Assembly (NCBI RefSeq): GCF_018070325.1
Contig: NZ_JAGPXY010000038.1
Location: 1 to 57,654, forward strand
Length of the DNA stretch: 57,654 bases
Direction of reading: 5' to 3'
Origin: Micromonospora sp. H61
Lineage (GTDB): Bacteria > Actinomycetota > Actinomycetes > Mycobacteriales > Micromonosporaceae
Every line of letters begins with the position of its first letter. Positions within the stretch are counted from its first letter, which is position 1. The position numbers were made by a program, and so were the translations under genes. Of the stretch, positions 32,552-43,158 are shown in pieces. The notes beneath the pieces were generated by a model, which was not told the DNA's origin, searched no databases, and saw only the letters and a program-made list of their open reading frames with translations.

Positions 32552-33979
32552 GTGACGATCCCCTACCCCACCATCCAGCCGACCCCCGCCATCGCCGCGG
32601 TGACCCCGCCCTCGGGCGCGCCCCGGCCGCGGGTGACGTTCCTAGGGACTGGTTACCTCGGTGCGACGTACGCCATCTGCTACGCCGAACTGGGCTACGA
32701 GGTTCTCGGGTTCGACGTCGACGCCGACAAGATCGCGATGCTGAACGCCGGTCAGGTGCCGATCCACGAGCCCGGCCTGGACGAGCTGCTCCGGCGCAAC
32801 CTCGCCGCCGGCCGCCTCCGGTTCAGCACCGACATCGCCGAGACCGCCGAGTTCGGTGACGTGCACTTCATCTGCGTCGGCACCCCGCAGCGGGCCGACG
32901 GCATGGGCGCCGACCTGTCGTACGTCGAGGCGTCGGTCACCAGCCTCGCGCAGCACCTGACCCGCAAGGCGTTGATCGTCGGCAAGTCCACCGTGCCGGT
33001 CGGCACCGCCGAGTGGGTCGAGCAGCTCGTCGGCAAGCACACCCCGAACGACCTGGACGTCGAGGTGGCGTGGAGCCCCGAGTTCCTCCAGGAGGGCTTC
33101 GCCGTCGACGACGTCCTGCGGCCCAACCGGATCGTGGTCGGCGTCAAGAGCGAGTGGGCCAACGGCATGCTCTACGCCGCGCACAAGGGCGTGTTCGACC
33201 TGGCCGCCACGGAGGACCGCGAGGTGCCCCTGGTGGTCACCGACTTCTCCACCGCCGAGCTGGTCAAGGTCGCCGCGAACGCCTTCCTGGCCACCAAGAT
33301 CTCCTTCATCAACGCGATGGCCGAGGTCTGCGAGGCCTCCGGTGGCGACGTCACCCAGCTGGCCCGCGCCATCGGCTACGACCCGCGGATCGGCAACCGG
33401 TTCCTCCAGGCCGGCCTCGGCTTCGGAGGCGCCTGCCTGCCCAAGGACATCCGGGCCTTCCAGGCCCGCGCCCAGGAGCTGGGCGCCGGCGAGGCGCTGC
33501 GCTTCCTGCACGAGGTCGACCTGATCAACCTGCGTCGGCGTACCCGGGTGCTCCAGCTCGCCGCGGACCTGCTCGGCCGCCGCTCCGGCCCGGCCGGCCC
33601 GGACTTCTCCGGCACCCGGATCGCGGTGCTCGGCGCCACCTTCAAGCCCAACACCGACGACGTCCGCGACGCCCCGGCGCTCGCCGTCGCCGCGCTGCTG
33701 CACAAGGCCGGCGCCGACGTGCACGTGTACGACCCGCAGGGCACCGAGAACGCCCGCCGTGCGGTCCCCGAGTTGACCTACGAGAGCAGCATCAACGAGG
33801 CGGTCAACGGGGCCGACCTGGTCTGCGTCCTCACCGAGTGGGCCGACTTCCGCAACGCTGATCCGGTCGCCCTCGGCGACCTGGTCAAGGGTCGCAAGGT
33901 CGTCGACGGCCGCAACTGCCTCGACCCGGCACTGTGGGCCCAGGCGGGCTGGGAGTACCGGGGCATGGGTCGCCCCTGA
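32552..33979 (+). CDS. ugd: UDP-glucose 6-dehydrogenase (UDP-glucose/GDP-mannose dehydrogenase family)
   Basis: The enzyme oxidises UDP-glucose to UDP-glucuronate with NAD for glycan synthesis. The 475-residue protein has a Rossmann motif LGTGYLGATY (about 31-40), STVPVGT, and the active site FGGACLPKDIRAF with the nucleophile C295. The C-terminal GATFKPNTDDVRDAPAL closes the family pattern. I favour the GTG at 32552 (VTIPYPTIQP) with GGAG 9 nt upstream; the ATG at 32507 is possible. A GDP-mannose dehydrogenase cannot be excluded from sequence, but ugd is the more usual match. Confidence 0.9.
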   Translation: MTIPYPTIQPTPAIAAVTPPSGAPRPRVTFLGTGYLGATYAICYAELGYEVLGFDVDADKIAMLNAGQVPIHEPGLDELLRRNLAAGRLRFSTDIAETAEFGDVHFICVGTPQRADGMGADLSYVEASVTSLAQHLTRKALIVGKSTVPVGTAEWVEQLVGKHTPNDLDVEVAWSPEFLQEGFAVDDVLRPNRIVVGVKSEWANGMLYAAHKGVFDLAATEDREVPLVVTDFSTAELVKVAANAFLATKISFINAMAEVCEASGGDVTQLARAIGYDPRIGNRFLQAGLGFGGACLPKDIRAFQARAQELGAGEALRFLHEVDLINLRRRTRVLQLAADLLGRRSGPAGPDFSGTRIAVLGATFKPNTDDVRDAPALAVAALLHKAGADVHVYDPQGTENARRAVPELTYESSINEAVNGADLVCVLTEWADFRNADPVALGDLVKGRKVVDGRNCLDPALWAQAGWEYRGMGRP

Positions 33980-33993
33980 CCCAACCGACGCAC

Positions 33994-34032
33994 CACCGGC
34001 CGGCCATCGAGCATCTCGGTGACCGGCCGGTG
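33994..34032 (+). terminator. Terminator after ugd
   Basis: CACCGGCCGG and CCGGCCGGTG (10 bp) around a 19-nt loop, followed by the T-rich TCGTTGTTTG, 15 nt after the stop. Confidence 0.65.
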
Positions 34033-34130
34033 TCGTTGTTTGCCCCGGACCCGCCGACAAGAGTCGAAATCCGCGCCAGCATTGGGCATGCTGCGACAGT
34101 GGGAGTCCACAGTGCGGGTGGAGGGGTGTC

Positions 34131-37100
34131 GTGGCGACCTTTCAATGCTCCTCGTGCGGCCGGGAGATCAAGCCGGCCGTCCGATGCCCGCACTGTGGGG
34201 CAGATCAACCACAGTGGGTCGAACACCTGGCCGACATTGAGCGTTCGATCGCGGAGATGAAGGCGCGCGACGCCGCCATCGCCCGCGAGCAGCGGCAGAT
34301 CGCCGCCAAGATGCAGGCCGCGCTCTTCCAGCGGGACATCCTCGCCCACGCCGGCGAGGAACGGATCAAGCAGGCCACCCGGCCACGCCGGGTGCTGCGC
34401 CGCCGCCCCGGCCGGCGGCCACCGACGGCCACCATGGGACCGCCACCCCGGGTGCCCCGCCAGGGCACTCCGCCCGCCCCGGAGGATCCGCCGCCGCCCC
34501 CGCCCCGGGCCGCCTGGCTGGACGTCGACGACCCGGAGCACCCGCCGGAGGCGTCCTCGCGCGAGGTGCAGAACATCCCACTCGGGCTGGGCGCGCTGCT
34601 GCTCGGCGTGGCCGCTGTGGTCTTCGCCGCGGTGGCCACCAGCTCGATGGACGCGCTGGCCCGGCTCGGCATCCTGCTCCTGGCCACCGTGCTGATGCTG
34701 CTCGCCCCACCGGCACTGGCCCGGCGCGGGCTCACCTCGACCGCCGAGACCATCGCCGCGGTCGGCCTGCTGCTGGTGCCGCTCGCCGGCAACGCCCTCT
34801 GGGCGGTGGACCGGATCGGCGCCGGCGGCGGCTCCGGCACCGTCTTCGCCGGGGTGATCTTCGCGGTCACCGCCGCCGTCGCATTCGGGTACGCCGGTTG
34901 GACCGGTCTGCGCGCGCCCCGCTTCGCCACAGTGCTCGCCGCCCAGCCGGTGCTGCCTCTGCTGGCGTACGACCAGATCACCGGCCCGGGCGGCTGGGCC
35001 CTGGTGCTGGCCCTGGTCGCCCTCGTCAACCTCGGCCTGGCCCGCTCCGGCGTGACCGTCGAACGCCCCGTCCGGCAGGACCTGCCGTCGCCGGGCACGC
35101 CGTCCGCGCCCCGCCAACGCGACGCCGAGAGCCGGCCCGAGGGCGACCCGGAGGAGGCCGCCGAGCTGATCGACGCCAGCGGCGGCGCCACCGACCCGCG
35201 GCCGACCCGGCCGGTGCCCGGCCTGCGTGAGCTGACCTGGTTCCTGCACGCCGTGGCGGTCGCCGTCTCGCTGGCGTACGCGGTCACCGCCCTGCTGCGG
35301 GCACAGACCGTGCCGACCGCGACCGGCGCCGGGGTGGTGCTGCTGCTGGCCGCCGTGATCGGGCTGGCCGGCGCGTTGGTGCTGCGTCGCCCGCCGCTGC
35401 CGGACGTCGCGGCCGGCATCGTCACCCTGGCGGTGATCGGCTCGCTCAGCCGCATCGCCTCGGTGGCACTCCCCGGCCGGGCGCTGCTGCTGATCGCGGC
35501 GGTCATCACGGTGACCGGCTTGGCGGTGCGCGCGGTCCCGGAGGCGGCCCGACGTGGCCCACAGTTCGCCTCCGCGGTGGCCCTGACCGTCAGTGGTCTG
35601 GTGGTCGCCGGCGGCGCGCTACGCGCCGGGGTGGCACCGGTCCGTGCGGCACTGCCCGCCTGGAACCCCGACCTCAGCCGGTACCAGGGCGAGTTGGCCG
35701 CCGCCGTCGGGCCGACCACCTGGCAGCTCGCGGGTGCCGCGTTCCTGCTCACCATCGCGGCGGTGCTGGCCCTGCCCACCGAGATCCGCCGGGAGTTCGC
35801 TGTCGCCGGCGCGGCGCTGACCGCGCTCGCCGTTCCGGCCTCGTTCGGTCTCGGCTGGGCGACGGCACCCTGGCCAATGGTGATCACCGCGATCGGCATC
35901 GGAGTCATCGGGCTGTCCGCCCGCACCGACCGAGCCGCGGTGGCACACGCCATCGGGGCGGCCGTGGTCGGCCTGTTCGGCGCGGGTGCCAGCCTGACCA
36001 GCCCCACCCTCACCGCCGCAGTCCTGATCACCCTGTTCGTGGCGGGCACGCTGGTCACGCTGGCGCCCCGGATCCGGATCGCCTCGGCCGCCTCCGACAC
36101 GGTCACCGCCTGGGCCGCCGGTGGCGCCGCGTTCGCGCTGCCCGGGGCGGTGGCGGCGTTCGTGGCCGCCACCATGCCGAGCGACCCGACCCCCACCCCG
36201 GCGAGCCTGCGCGAGGTGACCGTCCCGATCCTGGCGGCCAGCTTCCTGGCGGTCTGCGTGACCCTGGGCTACGCCGCCGTCGTGCAGGTCTCCCAACGTC
36301 ACATCCCCGCGCCGCTGTCGGTCGGCACCGGGCTGGGCGCGCTGATGGTCACCGCCGCCGCGTTCGGGGCGCCCGGCGCGACCGTCGCCGACGCCTGGGT
36401 GGGCGCGCTGCTGCTGGTCGCGGCGGTGCTGCTCTTCCTGGCCCCCTCCATCGACGCCGGCCGTCGAGCCGACCTCACCCTCGACGGCTCCGACCTGGCC
36501 GCCGCGGCGGTCACCACCGCCCTGGTCGCCACGCTGGTACGGATCGGGGCGGTGCTCGCCCCGGGCGGGCAACTGGCGGTGGCCGCCGCCCTGCTCCTGG
36601 TGGTCGCCGTGGGCGCCCGCAGCATGCCGGAGGAGTGGCGACGCGGTCCGATCCTCGGCCTCACCGTCGGCGGTGCCCTCATCGGCGTCCTCGCCGGCTG
36701 GTCGGCGGTGCGCGGTGGGGTCGGCGTGCTGGCCACCCCCGGCCCGATCTGGAGGGGCGACCTGAGCAACTGGCCGGCCGCCCCCGTCGGCGGTGCCACC
36801 TGGCAGGCGCCGGTCGCGCTGGCGCTGCTGGCCCTCGCCGCCGGCATCCTGCTCCCGCCACCGTGGCGCTGGGACGTGTCCGGCGTGGCGGTGGTGCTCG
36901 CCACGATCGGCGCACCGGCCGCATTCGATCTGGCCTGGTGGTCGCCGGTCCTGGTCGGCGGAATGGTCGCCACCGTGTTCGGCATGGCCGCGGTGGCCAC
37001 GGAGGAGGCGCGCGCCGGGCTGTCCCGGGCCACAGTGGCCGGGGTCGTCGCGCTGCACGCCGCCGGAGCCGGACTGGTCCGCCCGTGGACCACGGCCCTG

Positions 37101-39026
37101 GCGCTGGCCAGCATCGCGCTGATCGGCGTGGTGGTGGCCACGCTGGCCCGCGTCCTCGCCGGTCCACAGGTCGCCGACATCGAAACCGAGGGGATGCCGC
37201 CGCACCTGGCGCAGATCGGCGGCGCGGCGATCGGTGCCGCCCTGCTGGCCCTCCCCGGTGCGGTGGCGGCGCTGTCCGCCGAGTTCGAACACTCGGCGCA
37301 GGTGGTGCTGACCGCCGCGCTGGCCGCTACCAGCCTCGGCCTGGCCGCCGTGGCCGCCGTCCGGCGGTTGGTGCCGCAATATCTGCCCTGGGTCAGCGTG
37401 GCGGTGGTCGGCGGGGCCACCATCAGCGCCCTCGCCGCCATCCCCACCGGCCTCGCCGCCGGCGTCTACGCGGCCGCCGCCGCCCTGCTCGGCGTACTGG
37501 CCGAGCTGATCCGCGCGGCCACCGTGCCGCCCACCGGCGCGGCCCAGCCGGTCCGGCGCTGGGCGGTACGACTCGACGGCGCCCTCCGGCGGCTGCCGGA
37601 CGACCCGGAGCGACGACGGTGGCGGGTCAACCCGGCAGCGGGTGCGTTGGCCGCAGCGGCGCTGCCGACCGCCCTGGCGCTCGCCTCGATCGCACCCGCG
37701 CTGGTCACCGCCCTGGTCGAGCCGCACCGCACACTGACCCGGATCTGGCAGGGTCCGCCCCCGGAGTTGCTCACCCCACCGTCGGACGTGGTCAACCCGA
37801 CCCACGTGCTGACGGCGTTGCTGCTGACCGCGACCGCCGCGCTGGCCGCCACGGGGTTCAGCGGTGGGCGGCGGTCCCGGGCCGTGCCGGTGGTGCTGCC
37901 CGGGGCGGCCGTCACGCTGCTGATCGCACCCATCGCGCTGGGCCAGGGCTGGCCCGCCAGCACCGTCGCCGCGCTCTCCGTCTTCACCATCGCGATGCTC
38001 GGTCTCGCACTGACCCCACCGCCGGCGCTGGTCGAGCGGGCCCGCTCGCTGCGGCTGGCCCGGGTGCTGGTGTTCGCCATCGGTCTGGCCGGTGGCAGCG
38101 CCGGGCTCGCCGGCAGCCTGGCCGACCGGCAGATGACCCTGTTCACTCTCGGCAGCGCGGTCGGGGTGGGTGCGGTGGCGGCGCTGTTCGGCACCACCCA
38201 GCGGGCGCGCATCCTCGGCTGGCTCTTCGCCTCACTCATGGCGCAGCTCTTCGTGCTCACCGCTGGCCTGGTCGCCGGGCTGGCGGCGGTCTGGTCCGCG
38301 TTCGGGGTGCTCGCCGTCGGCGCGGTCCTGCAGGTGCTCGCCGCGACCCTGCCCCGGCTGCGCCGCCCCGAGGCGCAGCGGGAGGCCTCCACCGTCGAGT
38401 GGACCGGGTACGCTGCCGCGCTGATCGCGCTGGCCCTCGCCTTCGACTCGCCCCGCCACATCGCCGCCCTGCTGGCCGCCTGGGGCGCTGTCCTCGGGGT
38501 GGCCGCGACCCGACCCGGTCGCCGGCCGGTGGAACGCCGGATCCTGTTCTGGGCGGTGGTGGTCTGTGAGATCACCGCGTGGTGGATCCTGATGCGGGTC
38601 GCCGACGTGGCGTTGCCCGAGGCGTACACGCTGCCGTTCGCCGTGCTGGCCCTCCTCGTCGGAGTCCTGGAGCTGCGCCACCGGCCCGACATGAGCAGTT
38701 GGGTGGCGTACGGGCCGGCGCTGGTCGCGGCCTTCGTGCCGACGCTGGCGATCGTGCTGGCCACCGAGTCCAGCACTGTGCGGCAGATGCTGCTGCTGCT
38801 CGGCGCGGTCGCAGTGCTGATCTTCGGGTCGTCCAGTCGACAGCAGGCCCCGGTGATCGTCGGCGCGTCGGTCACCGCGATCACGGCGATCCACGCCCTG
38901 TTCAGCCTGGGCCCGTGGCTGGCGCTGATCCCGGTGGGCATCCTGCTGCTGGTGCTCGGCGCGAGCAACGAGCGCCGCCGCCGCGCCCAGGAACGCCTAC
39001 AGACCGCCCTGCGCGGCATGAGGTGA
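34131..39026 (+). CDS. Giant polytopic membrane protein with N-terminal zinc ribbon (SCO7613-like)
   Basis: At 1631 residues this is the largest gene here. The N-terminus (MATFQCSSCGREIKPAVRCP) carries two CxxC pairs (C6/C9, C19/C22), a zinc ribbon. A helical stretch follows (HLADIERSIAEMKARDAAIA, about 32-75) and then a Pro-rich linker to ~150. From ~155 to the end are several dozen Ala/Leu/Val-rich hydrophobic segments with no interruption by a recognisable soluble domain. PGAP labels such Streptomyces and Micromonospora proteins SCO7613 C-terminal domain-containing, as I recall. The function is unknown. The GTG start is behind GGAGGGG. No frameshift is seen. Confidence 0.85.
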   Translation: MATFQCSSCGREIKPAVRCPHCGADQPQWVEHLADIERSIAEMKARDAAIAREQRQIAAKMQAALFQRDILAHAGEERIKQATRPRRVLRRRPGRRPPTATMGPPPRVPRQGTPPAPEDPPPPPPRAAWLDVDDPEHPPEASSREVQNIPLGLGALLLGVAAVVFAAVATSSMDALARLGILLLATVLMLLAPPALARRGLTSTAETIAAVGLLLVPLAGNALWAVDRIGAGGGSGTVFAGVIFAVTAAVAFGYAGWTGLRAPRFATVLAAQPVLPLLAYDQITGPGGWALVLALVALVNLGLARSGVTVERPVRQDLPSPGTPSAPRQRDAESRPEGDPEEAAELIDASGGATDPRPTRPVPGLRELTWFLHAVAVAVSLAYAVTALLRAQTVPTATGAGVVLLLAAVIGLAGALVLRRPPLPDVAAGIVTLAVIGSLSRIASVALPGRALLLIAAVITVTGLAVRAVPEAARRGPQFASAVALTVSGLVVAGGALRAGVAPVRAALPAWNPDLSRYQGELAAAVGPTTWQLAGAAFLLTIAAVLALPTEIRREFAVAGAALTALAVPASFGLGWATAPWPMVITAIGIGVIGLSARTDRAAVAHAIGAAVVGLFGAGASLTSPTLTAAVLITLFVAGTLVTLAPRIRIASAASDTVTAWAAGGAAFALPGAVAAFVAATMPSDPTPTPASLREVTVPILAASFLAVCVTLGYAAVVQVSQRHIPAPLSVGTGLGALMVTAAAFGAPGATVADAWVGALLLVAAVLLFLAPSIDAGRRADLTLDGSDLAAAAVTTALVATLVRIGAVLAPGGQLAVAAALLLVVAVGARSMPEEWRRGPILGLTVGGALIGVLAGWSAVRGGVGVLATPGPIWRGDLSNWPAAPVGGATWQAPVALALLALAAGILLPPPWRWDVSGVAVVLATIGAPAAFDLAWWSPVLVGGMVATVFGMAAVATEEARAGLSRATVAGVVALHAAGAGLVRPWTTALALASIALIGVVVATLARVLAGPQVADIETEGMPPHLAQIGGAAIGAALLALPGAVAALSAEFEHSAQVVLTAALAATSLGLAAVAAVRRLVPQYLPWVSVAVVGGATISALAAIPTGLAAGVYAAAAALLGVLAELIRAATVPPTGAAQPVRRWAVRLDGALRRLPDDPERRRWRVNPAAGALAAAALPTALALASIAPALVTALVEPHRTLTRIWQGPPPELLTPPSDVVNPTHVLTALLLTATAALAATGFSGGRRSRAVPVVLPGAAVTLLIAPIALGQGWPASTVAALSVFTIAMLGLALTPPPALVERARSLRLARVLVFAIGLAGGSAGLAGSLADRQMTLFTLGSAVGVGAVAALFGTTQRARILGWLFASLMAQLFVLTAGLVAGLAAVWSAFGVLAVGAVLQVLAATLPRLRRPEAQREASTVEWTGYAAALIALALAFDSPRHIAALLAAWGAVLGVAATRPGRRPVERRILFWAVVVCEITAWWILMRVADVALPEAYTLPFAVLALLVGVLELRHRPDMSSWVAYGPALVAAFVPTLAIVLATESSTVRQMLLLLGAVAVLIFGSSSRQQAPVIVGASVTAITAIHALFSLGPWLALIPVGILLLVLGASNERRRRAQERLQTALRGMR

Positions 39027-39100
39027 ATCGGAGGGTCCCTGCGGCGTGCGTGAGCGGGGACGGTGAGTGGGCCGGGTTCGCGCCACCCGCGTCCGTCCCG

Positions 39101-39173
39101 CGCGATCTTGCACTTTCTGTCGCGACATAAGGGACAAAAGCCGCGAAACAGCTACAGGAAGTGCAAGATCGCG
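39101..39173. repeat. Dispersed palindromic element, copy 2
   Basis: CGCGATCTTGCACTT (39101-39115) pairs exactly with AAGTGCAAGATCGCG (39159-39173). Pairing continues with one mismatch into TCTGT/ACAGG. It lies between convergent genes (stops at 39026 and 39193), like copy 1 at 15998. Confidence 0.75.
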
Positions 39174-39192
39174 GGGGTAGGGCGGGGCGGGG

Positions 39193-39684
39193 TTACTGCA
39201 GGGTGGCTTGGAGGGCGGCTTCCTTTGTTGCTACCAGCTTTTCCAAATCCTGCTGGTAGGTCGTCATCTTGGCGCGCAGGCCCTCGTCGGCGGCACCGAG
39301 GATCCGTACGGCGAGCAGGCCGGCGTTGCGGGCGTTGCCGATCGACACTGTGGCGACCGGGATCCCGGCCGGCATCTGCACGATGGACAGCAGCGAGTCC
39401 ATGCCGTCGAGGTGCTTCAGCGGCACCGGCACACCGATCACCGGCAGCGGCGTCACCGAGGCCACCATGCCGGGCAGCGCGGCAGCGCCCCCAGCCCCCG
39501 CGATGATCACCTTGAGGCCCCGGTCGGCGGCGTCGCGCCCGTACTCGATCATCGCGACCGGAGTCCGGTGCGCCGAGATCACCCGGACCTCGTACGCCAC
39601 GCCGAACTCGTCCAACACCTCGGCGGCAGCCCGCATGGTCGGCCAGTCCGAGTCGCTGCCCATGATCAAGCCAACCGTGCTCAC
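39193..39684 (-). CDS. purE: N5-carboxyaminoimidazole ribonucleotide mutase
   Basis: PurE converts N5-CAIR to CAIR in purine synthesis. The 163-residue protein starts at GTG 39684 behind AGAGGG. It has GLIMGSDSDWPTM (the phosphate-binding SDSDWP), VRVISAHRTP with the catalytic His, and GAGGAAALPGMVAS, all standard for class I PurE. The upstream gene on the strand is purK, 31 bp away, so both enzymes of the CAIR step are co-transcribed. Confidence 0.95.
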   Translation of the reverse strand: MSTVGLIMGSDSDWPTMRAAAEVLDEFGVAYEVRVISAHRTPVAMIEYGRDAADRGLKVIIAGAGGAAALPGMVASVTPLPVIGVPVPLKHLDGMDSLLSIVQMPAGIPVATVSIGNARNAGLLAVRILGAADEGLRAKMTTYQQDLEKLVATKEAALQATLQ

Positions 39685-39715
39685 TGCGGCCCTCTTCTCG
39701 TTCCCGAAACCGTAC

Positions 39716-40891
39716 TCACTCGTGGCCCTCGCGCAGCCAGCGCGCGGCCCGCGCGGCCCGCGCCCGCAGGTCGTCCAGGTCGTCACCGAGCACCGTGACG
39801 TGCCCGATCTTGCGGCCAGGTCGCACCTGCTTGCCGTACAGGTGCACCTTGGCACCCGGCTCGGCGGCGAAGAGGTGGTGCAACCGCTCGTCGATCGACA
39901 TCCCGCCCGGCTCACCGCCGAGCACGTTCGCCGACACCACCACCGGGGCGGTCAGCGCGGTGTCACCCATCGGGTAGTCCAGCACGGCCCGCAGGTGCTG
40001 CTCGAACTGCGAGGTCCGGGCACCCTCGATGGTCCAGTGCCCGGAGTTGTGCGGACGCATCGCCAGCTCGTTGACCACGATCGCGGGTCGGCCGGCGGCG
40101 TCGCGCACCTCGAACAACTCCACGGCCAGCAGGCCGATCACACCGAGCGCGGTGGCCAGGTCGATGGCGAGCTGCTGAGCGGAGACCGCCAACTCCTCGT
40201 CCAGGCCGGGCGCCGGGGCCAGCACCTCCACGTTGATGCCGTCGCGCTGCACGGTCTCGACCACCGGGTACGCGGCCACCTGACCGAACGGCGAACGGGC
40301 CACCTGCACTGCCAACTCCCGCCGCAGCGGCACCCGCTCCTCGACGATCAGCCGGGTGCCGCCGGCGAGCAGCGTGCTCGCCAACTCGGTGGCCTGGGCG
40401 GCGTCGTCGACCATCCAGACGCCTCGGCCGTCGTACCCACCCCGGGCCGCCTTGAGCACCACCGGCCAGCCGACCTGCTCGCCGAAGCCGACGAGGTCGG
40501 CGGGCTCCCCGACCGGCCGCCAAGCCGGGTTGGGAGCACCCAGCTCGGTCAGGCGTTCCCGCATGATCTGCTTGTCCTGGGCGTGCAGCAGCGCGTCCGC
40601 CGGCGGGTAGAGGGGCACCCCTTCCGCCGCCAGCGTGCGGATGTGCTCGGAAGGTACGTGCTCGTGGTCGAAGGTGACGACGTCGCAGCCCTTGGCGAAG
40701 GTGCGCAGCGCGGCCAGGTCGGTGTGGTCGCCGTACTGGACGTCGGCGGCGACAAGCGCCGCGCCGTCGTCGGGGGCGGTCGCGAGCACACGCAGTGACT
40801 GGCCGAGGGCGATCGCGGCCTGGTGGGTCATCCGGGCCAACTGGCCGCCACCCACCACGCCGACAACTGGCAGACCGGTACGGGAATCCAT
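39716..40891 (-). CDS. purK: 5-(carboxyamino)imidazole ribonucleotide synthase
   Basis: PurK carboxylates AIR with ATP and bicarbonate, giving N5-CAIR for PurE. The 391-residue ATP-grasp protein has VVGVVGGGQLARMTHQAAI at the N-terminus, FDHEHVPSEHI, KAARGGYDGRGVWMV (ATP binding) and NELAMRPHNSGHWTIEGA near the active site. It is the first gene of the purK-purE pair. A TAGGCT hexamer lies 9 nt before the ATG, so the mRNA may have a very short leader. Confidence 0.95.
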   Translation of the reverse strand: MDSRTGLPVVGVVGGGQLARMTHQAAIALGQSLRVLATAPDDGAALVAADVQYGDHTDLAALRTFAKGCDVVTFDHEHVPSEHIRTLAAEGVPLYPPADALLHAQDKQIMRERLTELGAPNPAWRPVGEPADLVGFGEQVGWPVVLKAARGGYDGRGVWMVDDAAQATELASTLLAGGTRLIVEERVPLRRELAVQVARSPFGQVAAYPVVETVQRDGINVEVLAPAPGLDEELAVSAQQLAIDLATALGVIGLLAVELFEVRDAAGRPAIVVNELAMRPHNSGHWTIEGARTSQFEQHLRAVLDYPMGDTALTAPVVVSANVLGGEPGGMSIDERLHHLFAAEPGAKVHLYGKQVRPGRKIGHVTVLGDDLDDLRARAARAARWLREGHE

Positions 40892-41012
40892 AGCGCGGCC
40901 AGCCTATCCGGGCCGCCGACGGGCCCACCGGGAGGGCTGGCGACCCGCCTCGGAAGCTCTGGCGGGACCACCCGGCGGGCAGCGCGGGCGACTACCGGGC
41001 GTGGCCGTGCGC

Positions 41013-43106
<2,094 letters not shown>

Positions 43107-43112
43107 CTGACG

Positions 43113-43118
43113 ACCATA
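43113..43118 (-). promoter_or_regulatory. Putative leaderless -10 (TATGGT) of the YyaL-like gene
   Basis: It ends 6 nt before the GTG at 43106. Confidence 0.45.
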
Positions 43119-43158
43119 GCCAGCCCCGGCGCGGACCGCGCGGGCTCCACCCGGACGG

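Noticed and set aside
32642..34060. Minus-strand frame of 472 codons opposite ugd
   Set aside because: Mirror of ugd codon structure; Gly/Val/Arg-rich translation without motifs.
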